NCBI GenBank assembly: GCA_016190665.1
Contig: JACPQD010000013.1
Span: forward strand, 1 to 34,375
Source: Chloroflexota bacterium
GTDB lineage: Bacteria; Chloroflexota; Dehalococcoidia; JACPQD01
Direction of reading: 5' to 3'
DNA: 34,375 nt
Shown one piece after another: positions 1 to 8,061 of this stretch (its first letter is position 1; the number at the start of each line of letters is the position of its first letter). The translations under genes and the position numbers were made by a program. The notes beneath the pieces are model-generated. The model searched no databases, was not told the origin of the DNA, and saw nothing but the letters and a program-made list of their open reading frames with translations.

Positions 1-651
1 CCTGGCTGTAGGCGGCGATGGCCTGGCCCAGGTTCTGCTCCCTGTCCCTGACCTCGGCCAGGCGTCCGTAGGCGGTGCCCAGGTTGTTCTGGGTCATGGA
101 GTATTGCACCGGGAAGGCGGCGAGGGTCCTGACCTTCAGGGCCTCGGTGTAGGCGGTGATGGCGAGAGAAAGGTTGGTCTCCTTGTCGCGGACGTCGGCG
201 AGGCTGCGGTAGGCGTTGCCCAGGTTGTTCTGGGTGGTAGCGTATTGCACCGGGAAGGCGGCGAGGGTATAAACCTTAAGGGCCTCGGAGTAGGCGGTGA
301 TGGCGAGAGACAGGTTGGTCTCCTTGTCGCGGACGTCGCCGAGGTCTGAGTAGGCGGCGCCCAGGTTGTTCTGGGTCATGGCGTAGTCCATGGGGAAGGC
401 GGCGAGGGTATAAACCTTAAGGGCCTCGGTGTAGGCGGTGATGGCGAGAGACAGGTTGGTCTCCTTGTCGCGGACGTCGGAGAGGCTGCTGTAGGCGGCG
501 CCCAGGTTGTTCTGGGTGGTAGCGTATTGCACCGGGAAGGCGGCGAGGGTATAAACCTTAAGGGCCTCGGTGTAGGCGGTGATGGCGCGAGAAAGGTTGG
601 TCTCCTTGTCGCGGACGTCGGCGAGGTCTGAGTAGGCGGCGCCCAGCCAAA
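1..651 (-). repeat. Tandem 141-bp repeats encoding 47-residue TPR-type units
   Basis: Matching sites begin at 101, 242, 383 and 524, an exact 141-bp spacing, and the array continues past the left edge. Each unit encodes 47 residues containing RDKETNLSLAITAYTEALK and TQNNLGAAY. Helix-pair spacing and the NNLG.AY / A..AY.EALK pattern are TPR-like. Units are nearly identical at DNA level, differing at a few positions (for example QYATT, DYAMT and QYSMT variants), which points to recent duplication or ongoing homogenisation. The unit nearest the left edge is the most divergent. Confidence 0.9.
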
Positions 652-2746
652 CGCGTGTTGCAGCGCGAGACTCCAGCCTGTCTGCGGGCGCCTGGAGGCC
701 GGCAAAGGCTTCCCACAGCGCCACGGTCACATCCGCACGCCCGAAGCGCACCAGGCATTGGTGGCAGGTCGCTGCCAGGGAATACAGGGACGGACCATCG
801 CTCCCTTGCTCGAGGATCATCTTCGCTGCCAGCACATGGTCGGCGGCGTGAGCCAGCTCCGGGCACCGCTCTCGCTCGGGCCAATTCCCGAGATCGACGG
901 CCGCCCGGCGCGCTATGGCCAGATGCTCATCAGGTGAGAGGCGCGACTTGCCCCACAATCGAAGCAGCGTCGGCATGGACCATGGCCCGTAAGGGCCACC
1001 CATGAGCAATCCGAGATCGCAGAGTCCGCCGGCGGCAGCCGTGCAGTCAATCCCCACCGATGCGGACAGCAGGGCGAGACTGAGAGCCGCGTCTCCCAGG
1101 GCGCTACACGCCTTCCATGCATTCTGCTCGGTGGGCGCCAGGCGGCGCCACAAGTCTTCGCAAAGCCGTGAGATGGACCACGCATCAACCGGCTGAACCT
1201 CGAGCAGCTCCCGGGCCGGCTCTTGGCGCCGGTCTAACGATCCGAGGAGGTCCTTGACACGGTAACCCCGCTGGAGACACGCAGCGGCGGCGACGGCGGC
1301 AGACGGGTTCCCCCCCAAGGCGCCGGCCAGGCGCTCCAAGTCTCCACGGGTCGCTTTGCCAGGCGCGCGGTCGGTGATTATTTGCCGGACGGCGTCCGGC
1401 TCCAGCGGACTGAGCGGGACCTCGTAGCTGCCGGTGAGGGCCTGGCGCCAGGTGGCGGCCAGAACGGGGCATCGCGGTGGCGCCGCCTCGTTGAGCACGT
1501 GTTCCAGTTCATCCCGCTCGGGCGTGCCCGGCAGCGGCAAGTCATCGAGGATGAGGACGCGCGGCTGGTCCTCCAGCGCCCTCTTAAGCGCCAGCGGCTC
1601 GGCGGGGAGGGAAGGGTCCACAGCAGCGGCCAGCGCCCTCAGAAAGGCAGCCCAGCCGACCTTCGGGTCCAGCCGCGCGGCCTTCATGCCGCCCTCAAGG
1701 TTGCGGGAGATGTGTTCCAACAGGGCGCTCTTGCCAATGCCCCGGGGACCAGTCACCGTCGCCCACCTGCGGGATTCGGAGCCCAGAAGGATCTCTTTGA
1801 CCTGGCTGACCTTGTCATCGCGCCCTCGCAGCTCGAGGTGCAGCCCGGGTGAGCACCGAAGCGTCGGTGGCAGGACTGCCGCCAGGTCGCAGAGAAGCTG
1901 GTCTGCGCTCTCGATGGCGAGGGTGGTTACGGCGGCATGGTTCCCGCCAGCGAACCGCTGTAAGTATTCAGGAAGGGCTTCCCCGCCGCGGAGCGCCCAG
2001 ATCAGCCGCAGGCGCCGGTCTCCTCGTCGCGTGGCGAGAGCTTTGAGCAGACCGTCCTTGAGCCCCGCCCCCGCCCCGGCGTAGCCAACAACCACGATGG
2101 TCCCCTGGTCCAGAAACGTGTTGAGACGGTCGGCAAAGCGTTTTCCGACCTCTGCTGACTCATTGCCCAGGTTACGGGTGAATCCGGCGGCGAAGCCGCC
2201 GTGGAGCTCATAGACGACAGGCGCAAAGGAGGTATCCGGGGCGGAAGGCACAGCCTCGTCCCAGGAGACTACGGAGGCCTGGTGCTGGGGGCGCAGCTCT
2301 TCCCACGCCCGTTGAGCCAGGCCGTCGAAGTTGGTAGTGAACACAACCCGAAGTTGCTCGGCCGCCTGGAGGCGGACCAGACAGTGGTAGCCAGGGCCGA
2401 CAGTAGGCGAACCAGGGGTGATCTCCCTCCGCAGCCAGGTGGTCCTGCTGGACGAATCCGCGCCAACCCATTGCAGCGCCCACTCGTAGAGACTCACAGC
2501 GGCCCCGCAGGCCCGATGCTCCGCTTCGAGCTTCGCGCGGCAGGACGCCGCGGCATTTCCCTGCGTCCCTCCTCCAAAACGCTCCATGGCGCAGGCGATG
2601 TGCGTGACCACGCTGGGATTGCCGGGGAGATCATGTTCGCCTAGGGGGTAGTCGGAGCTCACCGAAGCGCCGGCACCCAGGAGCAGGGCGTAGCGGTGCG
2701 GCTCGGAACGGAGCATCTGAATGAGCTGGTCTAACTCCACTTTCAT
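1..2746 (-). CDS. SIR2-STAND NTPase-TPR protein (Avs5-like putative anti-phage defence protein), C-terminus cut by window edge
   Basis: One uninterrupted minus-strand frame of at least 915 codons runs off the left edge. Residues about 15-290 look like a SIR2 domain: LLLGAGAS at 21-28, VFTTNFDG at 135-142 (Asn-Asp of the NAD pocket), ELHGG at 180-184 with the catalytic-type His, and IVVVGYAGAG near 217-226. A STAND/AAA-type P-loop follows: GPRGIGKSALLE at 333-344 (Walker A) and RVLILDD at 396-402 (Walker B). A helical region leads into TPR repeats from about residue 700. In known defence systems of this layout (Avs5 and relatives) the TPR part senses a phage product, the NTPase oligomerises, and SIR2 depletes NAD+; applying that here is inference. 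Start: ATG 2746 has an in-frame TAA just upstream. GTG 2740 sits 6 nt after GGAG and may be the true start. It has its own promoter and lies beside a transposase remnant. Confidence 0.85.
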   Translation of the reverse strand, partial: MKVELDQLIQMLRSEPHRYALLLGAGASVSSDYPLGEHDLPGNPSVVTHIACAMERFGGGTQGNAAASCRAKLEAEHRACGAAVSLYEWALQWVGADSSSRTTWLRREITPGSPTVGPGYHCLVRLQAAEQLRVVFTTNFDGLAQRAWEELRPQHQASVVSWDEAVPSAPDTSFAPVVYELHGGFAAGFTRNLGNESAEVGKRFADRLNTFLDQGTIVVVGYAGAGAGLKDGLLKALATRRGDRRLRLIWALRGGEALPEYLQRFAGGNHAAVTTLAIESADQLLCDLAAVLPPTLRCSPGLHLELRGRDDKVSQVKEILLGSESRRWATVTGPRGIGKSALLEHISRNLEGGMKAARLDPKVGWAAFLRALAAAVDPSLPAEPLALKRALEDQPRVLILDDLPLPGTPERDELEHVLNEAAPPRCPVLAATWRQALTGSYEVPLSPLEPDAVRQIITDRAPGKATRGDLERLAGALGGNPSAAVAAAACLQRGYRVKDLLGSLDRRQEPARELLEVQPVDAWSISRLCEDLWRRLAPTEQNAWKACSALGDAALSLALLSASVGIDCTAAAGGLCDLGLLMGGPYGPWSMPTLLRLWGKSRLSPDEHLAIARRAAVDLGNWPERERCPELAHAADHVLAAKMILEQGSDGPSLYSLAATCHQCLVRFGRADVTVALWEAFAGLQAPADRLESRAATRVWLGAAYSDLADVRDKETNLSRAITAYTEALKVYTLAAFPVQYATTQNNLGAAYSSLSDVRDKETNLSLAITAYTEALKVYTLAAFPMDYAMTQNNLGAAYSDLGDVRDKETNLSLAITAYSEALKVYTLAAFPVQYATTQNNLGNAYRSLADVRDKETNLSLAITAYTEALKVRTLAAFPVQYSMTQNNLGTAYGRLAEVRDREQNLGQAIAAYSQ

Positions 2747-2824
2747 CTCCGGAGCGGTCGCTTAGCAACCACGGGAAGACTACGCGCTCCTGGATCGCCC
2801 TGCCGTTGCTGTTTGGCCGCTCCC

Positions 2825-2853
2825 ATAATAGCCACTAAGTGGTGAGGAGTCAA
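2825..2853 (-). promoter_or_regulatory. Sigma-70-type promoter of the SIR2-STAND-TPR gene with palindromic spacer
   Basis: On the minus strand the -35 is TTGACT (2853-2848) and the -10 is TATTAT (2830-2825), with a 17-bp spacer. Each box matches consensus at 5 of 6 positions. The spacer holds the perfect palindrome CCACTTAGTGG (2842-2832), a possible operator. Transcription would start near 2818, leaving about 70 nt of leader before the start codon. The rest of 2747-3007 shows no gene. Confidence 0.6.
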
Positions 2854-3007
2854 GGCGGTGGTTTGGGTGATGGCGTGTGTTTCGGCGTCAACGGATCTTG
2901 AATGGATGAACGTATGGCGATACCGCATAGCCGCTCACCAGGCCGAACTTCCAGGCGTTTTGGCCAAAAATAGGCACGAAAGCGGCATCGTGGGCCGCTG
3001 CATCTGT

Positions 3008-3988
3008 CTACATACTCGGTCGTAGCCCTGGCAGGTCGAAGGCCCGCTGTTGAAGCGGTGACGGCTGGGTGAGCAGTTCGAAGGCGGCGGCGGGATCGGC
3101 CCCCCGGGGGACGATCCGGTTCTTGACCAGGGTAGCCAGGTGGGCCAGCAGTGTCCGGAAACTCTGCACCGGCAGCCCATCGGCGGTGGTCTTCCGCTGG
3201 GCCTTCCCTTTGGCTCCTTCTGACCGAGGCGCTGGCGACACCGGGTCCGGCCGCTCGGGAGGCATCTCGTCGACGAAGAGCAGGGGCGCCAGCGCCCGCT
3301 GCATCTGCCGCTGCACAAAGTATACCAGCATGCAGAGCAATAGATGCGCTCGCACCCGCCCTTCTCGGTAATGGTAGATGGGCCGCACCTCCAGGTCGCT
3401 CAACTTGAAGTCGCGGAACGCCTGCCCGACATGCGCCAGGCTCTTGCAGGCCAGCGCCACACCGGCAGTGTCCAGCCCCTCCTGCGGGACGTTGGTCCTC
3501 AGCACGTAAAGGCCATCCAGGGCGGCCTCCTCCCCAATGGACGCAAGCGCCGCATATAGCTCGTCCTCCGTCGCCCCCTCCACCCCCAAGGTCTCGCCCA
3601 GGCTCGTGGTATTCAGCAGCCTGGTAGGGTCCAGCTTAGAAGCCGGCTGCAGCACCCGCCCCGCCACCATCGCCACCACCAGGTCCCGCTGCCGGCTGGC
3701 CTGGGTGTCCAGGAGCTCCTCCAGCCCCAACTTCTGCACCATGCCCAGCACTGCGGCCACATGGCCATGGGGCCGGCTCCTCTCGACGGTCAGCGCCTCC
3801 TCAACCGGCGCTAGCCTCTGCCCACGCAGGATACGCTCGACGGCATCAATGGCCGCCGCAGGGAGCGCCGTGAGGCTGGCTAAGGTGCGGTTCTTCACGC
3901 GCCCACCCTCGCGATAGGACTGGCGCAGCAGGACGGACTGGTAGACCTTGCCCTTCTCCGCCTTCGTCACCCTGACTACGTGAAACGT
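3008..3988 (-). pseudogene. IS1634-family (IS4 superfamily) transposase, internally deleted remnant
   Basis: The frame is open, but the protein is only about 325 residues against roughly 530-600 for intact IS1634-type transposases. The N-terminal part is recognisable (SYREGGRVKNRTLASL, then a helical region with LVVAMVAGRVLQPASKLDP). So is the C-terminal part (ALDGLYVLRTNVP, DLEVRPIYHYREGRVRAHLL, MLVYFVQRQM). The sequence jumps from DELYAALASIG to EEAALDGLYV near position 3535. The missing middle normally carries the first two catalytic Asp residues of the DDE site, so this copy should be inactive. No convincing start codon exists: similarity begins at an ACG codon (3988), with GTG at 3970 as an alternative. 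Terminal inverted repeats were not found. Intact relatives move by cut-and-paste. Confidence 0.75.
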
Positions 3989-4122
3989 CCACGGCGCCTG
4001 CCCTGGGTGGCGCACGCCCGTGCGCCTGGAAATGCGTAGGATCGGTTCGCCCCTGCCCTGAGCGGAGCCAAAGGGGAACCGCCCCCACGTTTGTCCTATG
4101 CGGCGCGTTCGGCTGGAAACAT

Positions 4123-4148
4123 GTAGGGGCACGGTGCACCGTGCCCCT
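4123..4148. repeat. Perfect palindrome, GGGGCACGGTG interspersed repeat
   Basis: The arm TAGGGGCACGGTG is followed directly by its exact complement CACCGTGCCCCTA. Half-copies of the same motif (ACACCGTGCCCCTA) recur at about 11247-11260 and 12581-12594, each next to a CCCGAC / CGGGAC segment, so this is a dispersed element of this genome and not a site specific to the transposase remnant. Confidence 0.7.
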
Positions 4149-4276
4149 ACGCCGCGTTCCACGACCCTACCGGCTGACCGCTGAAGGCTGCCAGCTGACA
4201 GCTAGCTCATTCTCGCTCCCCGGTCTTCTCACTTCTCCTAGTGGCGTGTAACACCAATAAGTTCGGACAAGGGTGT

Positions 4277-4380
4277 TTCAGCCGTAGGGTGGGTGGAGCC
4301 CTGACGACATCGCGGGACAACCCACTATCACGAGCCGCGTTCTTTCCGATGGGTCACACTTGGCTCCACCCACCGTACGC
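4277..4380. repeat. MITE-like inverted repeat downstream of the M24 gene
   Basis: GTAGGGTGGGTGGAGCC (about 4281-4297) and its near-complement GGCTCCACCCACCGTAC (about 4361-4377) differ at one position and flank about 63 bp with no open frame. The layout fits a small non-autonomous element or a long hairpin. It lies just past the stop of the minus-strand M24 gene and may end its transcript. The rest of the gene-free stretch 3989-4401 holds the perfect palindrome at 4123-4148 and a short CCCTGAGC-type repeat at about 4050-4076. Confidence 0.6.
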
Positions 4381-4401
4381 ATGAATAGATGTTACGTTGT
4401 A

Positions 4402-5709
4402 CTAGTACACGCCTGGGAGTCCGCACACGATAAGGTCTTTCATCGGGAAGCGGTAGAAGACCTCGAATCCGGTGTCGGTGACCACGCCGCAATGCTCAAG
4501 TTTCACGCCGTCTTTGGCCCAGTTCGTGCCATCCCAGGTGTAGACCCCGACTTCCACGGCGAAGCACATGTTCTTCTGGAGGGTGAAGGGCGGATCAGAC
4601 CGGCTGCGAATGTTGTGGAAGGGCGCGCCGGGGTCGCCAGAGCACAGCCCTATCTGGTGGCCGCCAGGGGAATGGTACATGCCCGGCTTGGGCCAATCGG
4701 ACCACAAGGGCTGGCCCTTCCACATCCCCTCTCCCTGGTTCAGGACGATCTCAGTTATCTCGGCGCTGGTCCGTCCCGGCTTGATGGCGTTGGTCATGGC
4801 CATCATGTATTCGTAGCAGTTGTGGTAGATCTGCTTCTGGAAGGGCGTCGGTTTGTCGCCCACACAGAAGGTCCGGTAGAAGCAGGTCCGGTAGCCCTGG
4901 AAGCTTACTCCGTTGATGTCTATGATGAACATGTCGCCCGGCCTGATAATTCTGTCTGTCGGCATGGCGGGCACATTATGCCCTGATCTCTCGCCCGAGC
5001 AGACTACGAAGCTGGGCCCTTCCATCTCTTCAGCCCCATTCTTGTAAAGGGCTTTGGCGGCGACCCCGGCCATGTACCATTCTGTGACCCCAGGCCGCAA
5101 AGCCTTGGCGACCTCCCACATGGCGCCCTCCGTGATGGCGCCGGCCATGCGCAGGCACTCGATCTCATCCTGTGTCTTGATCTGCCGCGCCTCTTCCATG
5201 ACGTGGTTGCCATCTACAAGCTTTATGCCCGCCTTCACGCAGGCCTGCATTATAGCGTGGCTGCTTACGTCCACACCGCAGGGTAGATTGGCCACACCGT
5301 GGTCATCCAACAGGCCCTTGATTTCCTTGGCTACCTTGTCCCAATGCCCGGTGATGAAGTCCGGGTTCAGGCCGCGCATCATCATGCCTGATCTGGAGGT
5401 CTTGAGCACCATCTTGTCGGCGCACCAGGGCATGAGCTCCCCTTCGTGGCTGGAAACAGCTTCGGTCCTGGGAGAATAGGGGTAGCCCTGGTCTTTGACC
5501 AGCAGAAGGAAACCACCTAGGCGGCGCCTGGCGTAGTTGTGGCGACTGTAGTAGCCCAGGTACCTGAAGTTGTCGTAGTCGAAGACTATCATCGCGCCGA
5601 GCCCGTGCTTGTTCAGCGCGGCGTGGGCTCTGGCCAGCCGCTCCTTTCTCATGCGCTCGGGATTGTAGGCTCGCTGCTCATAATCGACATTATAAGGCCC
5701 GAAAGTCAT
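4402..5709 (-). CDS. M24 family metallopeptidase-like protein (Xaa-Pro peptidase/creatinase fold)
   Basis: The 435-residue protein has an N-terminal creatinase-type domain (about 25-170, including GAMIVFDYDNFRYLGYYS) and a C-terminal pita-bread domain (about 180-430). Expected metal-site motifs are visible: D264 in FIIDING, H351 in GGHQIGL, E386 in FAVEVGVY and E405 in KLEHCGVV. The second Asp of the family motif (GYxxDxxRTF) is replaced by Cys276 in GYRTCFYRTF. The site may therefore bind one metal, bind metal unusually, or serve another chemistry; creatinase and DMSP lyase DddP share this fold. Peptidase activity is therefore uncertain. A strong AAGGAGG lies 11 nt before ATG 5709. The upstream gap 5710-5978 shows only a small TTCCTCA/TGAGGAA stem near 5886. 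Confidence 0.85.
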   Translation of the reverse strand: MTFGPYNVDYEQRAYNPERMRKERLARAHAALNKHGLGAMIVFDYDNFRYLGYYSRHNYARRRLGGFLLLVKDQGYPYSPRTEAVSSHEGELMPWCADKMVLKTSRSGMMMRGLNPDFITGHWDKVAKEIKGLLDDHGVANLPCGVDVSSHAIMQACVKAGIKLVDGNHVMEEARQIKTQDEIECLRMAGAITEGAMWEVAKALRPGVTEWYMAGVAAKALYKNGAEEMEGPSFVVCSGERSGHNVPAMPTDRIIRPGDMFIIDINGVSFQGYRTCFYRTFCVGDKPTPFQKQIYHNCYEYMMAMTNAIKPGRTSAEITEIVLNQGEGMWKGQPLWSDWPKPGMYHSPGGHQIGLCSGDPGAPFHNIRSRSDPPFTLQKNMCFAVEVGVYTWDGTNWAKDGVKLEHCGVVTDTGFEVFYRFPMKDLIVCGLPGVY

Positions 5710-5978
5710 TTTGCGGAAACCTCCTTATCGAGTGCCCTTAGATTGTCCTGTTCGAGGAAAACGGACGAATTCGACTAAAGCGCATACGGTCCAAGTGGGA
5801 TATTTCCGTTGAGACCTACATGTCCCTTCAGGCATCCATCGACGTGACCTCCTTTGAGATTCGCTGACCTCCTGGCCAATTTGTTCCTCATCTAATTTGA
5901 GGAAAAACCGGCGCGCCACTCGCATTATCGGGCCATGCTATCCGACTGTCAAGCGCTTCTTTAAGGAGCGCTGTAGGG

Positions 5979-6599
5979 TTACGCCTGCCCCCTCAGAAAC
6001 GGGTTCCAACGTCTCTCGTACCCGATGCTGGTCTTCTCGCCGTGGCCGGGGAGTACTATCGTGCTGTCGGGAAGAGTCATGAGTTTGGTGTGGATGCTGT
6101 TCAGGAGTTCAGCATAGCTGCTGCCGGGGAAATCGGCGCGGCCGATGCTGGACTGGAAAAGGGTATCCCCGCTGAAGAGATAGCCGTGTCCCAGGAGGCA
6201 GATGCCGCCCGGGGAGTGCCCGGGCGTGTGGATGACGGTGAAATGGAGGTCGCCGATGTCCAGGGAGGCGCCGTCCTTGAGCCGCCTGTCAGGTTCGGGC
6301 GGCTCCACCTCGCCACCGAAAAGCTGGGCCATCCTCGCCTGAAGCAGTCTGCCATCATCGGGGTGCATGGCGAAGGCGGCGCCGGTGGCTTCCTTGACAT
6401 CTCTGAGCGCGCCGATATGGTCCCTGTGCCCGTGGGTGATGACGACGAGCTTTATGTCCAGCTTGTCGGCCTGGACTGTCCTGAGGATGGCGTCAGCTTC
6501 GTCGCCCGGATCCACGATCATGCCCTCGCGGGTGGCCTCTGAGCCGACTATGTAGCAGTTGGACGCGAAGGTCCCTACCTGCAGGCCCTTCAAGATCAT
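5979..6599 (-). CDS. MBL-fold metallo-hydrolase (glyoxalase II-like)
   Basis: The 206-residue protein is a single metallo-beta-lactamase domain. It carries the complete dinuclear site: THGHRDH at 55-61 (H56, H58, D60, H61), H128 in HTPGHSPG, D145 in FSGDTLF and H186 in LPGHGEKT. The GHSPGG and PGHG contexts and the short C-terminus ending NPFLRG match the YcbL/glyoxalase II-like branch, which hydrolyses thioesters such as S-lactoylglutathione or related small substrates; the real substrate cannot be read from sequence. GAGGAG lies 6 nt before the ATG. It is probably cytoplasmic, with no signal peptide. A repeat block separates it from guaB3 upstream. Confidence 0.9.
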   Translation of the reverse strand: MILKGLQVGTFASNCYIVGSEATREGMIVDPGDEADAILRTVQADKLDIKLVVITHGHRDHIGALRDVKEATGAAFAMHPDDGRLLQARMAQLFGGEVEPPEPDRRLKDGASLDIGDLHFTVIHTPGHSPGGICLLGHGYLFSGDTLFQSSIGRADFPGSSYAELLNSIHTKLMTLPDSTIVLPGHGEKTSIGYERRWNPFLRGQA

Positions 6600-6617
6600 C
6601 TGATGCTCCTCGGGCTA

Positions 6618-6780
6618 GGTTATAGGTTGTGGGTTGTAAGGATTGAGGGGGTGGGGAGGCCCTATAACCTAACCCCTATCCCCTGCCTAGGTTATAGGTT
6701 ATAGGTTGTAGGTTGTAGGGATTGAGGGGGTGGGGATGCCCTATAACCTAACCCCTATCCCCCTAACCCCTGTCCCCTGC
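6618..6780. repeat. Two tandem hairpin-forming repeat copies (GGTTATAGG family)
   Basis: Two copies of about 65-80 bp start at 6618 and 6690. Each opens with GGTTATAGGTTG-type sequence, passes through GATTGAGGGGGTGGGGA, and closes with CCTATAACCTAACCCCTATC. The ends are complementary, so each copy can fold into a hairpin. The block fills the space between guaB3 and the MBL hydrolase, on whose shared strand it could slow or end transcription. Confidence 0.7.
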
Positions 6781-6782
6781 CC

Positions 6783-7922
6783 CTACCCCCGCGCCATCTG
6801 CCAGATCTTGCCCTCGGTCTTGATGCTGGGGGCCACGATGAGCTCGGCATTGTGCATCTCTTTCAGGGTGGAGGCGCCGACCATCCCCAGGCATACCCGG
6901 ATGGCGCCGGTGAGATTCTGGGTGCCGTCGGTGCGCGAGGAGGGACCGAAGAGGAGCTGCTGCAGGGTGGTGTTGGTGCCCACTTTGATGCGCGTGCCGC
7001 GGGGCAGCGCCGGGTGGGGGGTCGCCATGCCCCAGTTGTAGCCGCGGCCGGGCGCCTCCTTCGTCTGGGCAAAGGGGCTGCCGATCATGACAGCATCGGC
7101 GCCAGCGGCCAGGGACTTGCAGATATCGCCGCCGGTGCGAATGCCGCCGTCGGTGATGATGGCGACGTACCTGCCCGTAGCGCGGAAGTGGGCCTCGCGG
7201 GCGGCGGCGCAGTCCATGGTGCCCGTCACCTGAGGCACGCCCACTCCAGTCACTTCTCGCGTGGTGCAGGCGGCGCCGGGGCCCACGCCCACCAGGAGCC
7301 CGGCGATGCCGGTCTCCATGAGCTGCAGGGCGGCGCTATAGGTGACGCAGTTGCCCACGATGATGGGGACCTTGATCATATCACAAAGCTCGGAGAAGAG
7401 GAGTCCGTGATAGCTCTTGGAGCGGTGGCGCACGGTGGTCACCGTGGCCTGTACGACCAGGATGTCCACGCCCGCCTCGGCGGCGATGGGGCCGATGCGT
7501 TTGGCGTTGTTTGGCGTAACGGAGGCGGCGCAAATGACCCCGCCCTTCTTGATGGCCGCTATGCGGTCGCCGATGAGATTATCCTTCACCGGCGCGGAGT
7601 AGACCTTCTGCATGAGGCCGGTGACTTCGCTCTCCGAGGCATGGACAATCCGGTCGAGGACCTCGTCCGGGTCCTCGTACTTCGTCTGAACGCCTTCCAG
7701 GTTCATCACCGCGAGCCCGCCCACCTTACCAAGGGCGATGGCGAACCTGGGATCGGTTACCGCATCCATAGCGGAGGCCAGAATCGGGGTCGGGAATTCC
7801 ATTTCACCAAAATGGAAAGCGATATCGATTTGCTCGGGATTGATGGTGATATCACCGGGGACTATGGCGACCTCATCGAAACCGTAAGAGTAACGCAGCG
7901 GCTTGTACAGGGAAAGATCCAT
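6783..7922 (-). CDS. guaB3: GuaB3-type IMP dehydrogenase-related protein
   Basis: The 379-residue TIM-barrel protein belongs to the IMP dehydrogenase/GMP reductase superfamily. It has the catalytic loop GVGPGAACTTREVTGVGVPQ with Cys219, the phosphate-binding DGGIRTGGDICKSLAAGADA (258 onward) and GSPFAQTKEAPG. The two CBS regulatory domains of standard GuaB are absent, and the C-terminal region matches the GuaB3 group known from actinobacteria and cyanobacteria. A cyanobacterial GuaB3 has been reported to act as a GMP reductase, so the reaction here may be GMP to IMP and not IMP to XMP. GAGGAGAGG lies just before ATG 7922. A near-consensus promoter at 7979-8008 drives it, divergent from the DUF123 gene. 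Confidence 0.85.
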   Translation of the reverse strand: MDLSLYKPLRYSYGFDEVAIVPGDITINPEQIDIAFHFGEMEFPTPILASAMDAVTDPRFAIALGKVGGLAVMNLEGVQTKYEDPDEVLDRIVHASESEVTGLMQKVYSAPVKDNLIGDRIAAIKKGGVICAASVTPNNAKRIGPIAAEAGVDILVVQATVTTVRHRSKSYHGLLFSELCDMIKVPIIVGNCVTYSAALQLMETGIAGLLVGVGPGAACTTREVTGVGVPQVTGTMDCAAAREAHFRATGRYVAIITDGGIRTGGDICKSLAAGADAVMIGSPFAQTKEAPGRGYNWGMATPHPALPRGTRIKVGTNTTLQQLLFGPSSRTDGTQNLTGAIRVCLGMVGASTLKEMHNAELIVAPSIKTEGKIWQMARG

Positions 7923-7978
7923 GCCTCTCCTCCTCAGACTGGCCGAACTATCATCAAATGCTCAAGATATTAGGCGCA

Positions 7979-8008
7979 ACTATAGCAGAGCAAAGGCCCC
8001 CAAGTCAA
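7979..8008 (-). promoter_or_regulatory. Promoter of guaB3
   Basis: Minus strand: -35 TTGACT (8008-8003), 18-bp spacer, -10 TATAGT (7984-7979). Both boxes match consensus at 5 of 6 positions. The predicted start near 7972 leaves about 50 nt of leader containing the guaB3 ribosome binding site. Confidence 0.55.
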
Positions 8009-8025
8009 GGACGGTTCGAAGCTGG

Positions 8026-8055
8026 TTGACCGGCATTTCGGCCCCGGAATATACT
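8026..8055 (+). promoter_or_regulatory. Promoter giving a probably leaderless DUF123 transcript
   Basis: Plus strand: -35 TTGACC (8026-8031), 18-bp spacer, -10 TATACT (8050-8055). The ATG of the DUF123 gene begins at 8062, 7 nt after the -10, just where transcription should begin. No Shine-Dalgarno sequence precedes that ATG, which fits leaderless translation. The -35 lies 17 bp from the divergent guaB3 -35. Confidence 0.6.
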
Positions 8056-8061
8056 TTGCCC

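Noticed and set aside
1..651. CRISPR-like regular spacing
   Set aside because: The whole 141-bp unit is repeated and coding, without unique spacers, so it is a protein repeat.
2743..2928. A 61-codon minus frame overlapping the SIR2-STAND start
   Set aside because: It contains the promoter of the SIR2-STAND gene and has no recognisable motif.
5725..5925. A 66-codon minus frame between M24 and MBL genes
   Set aside because: No ribosome binding site or family resemblance, and its composition is random-looking.
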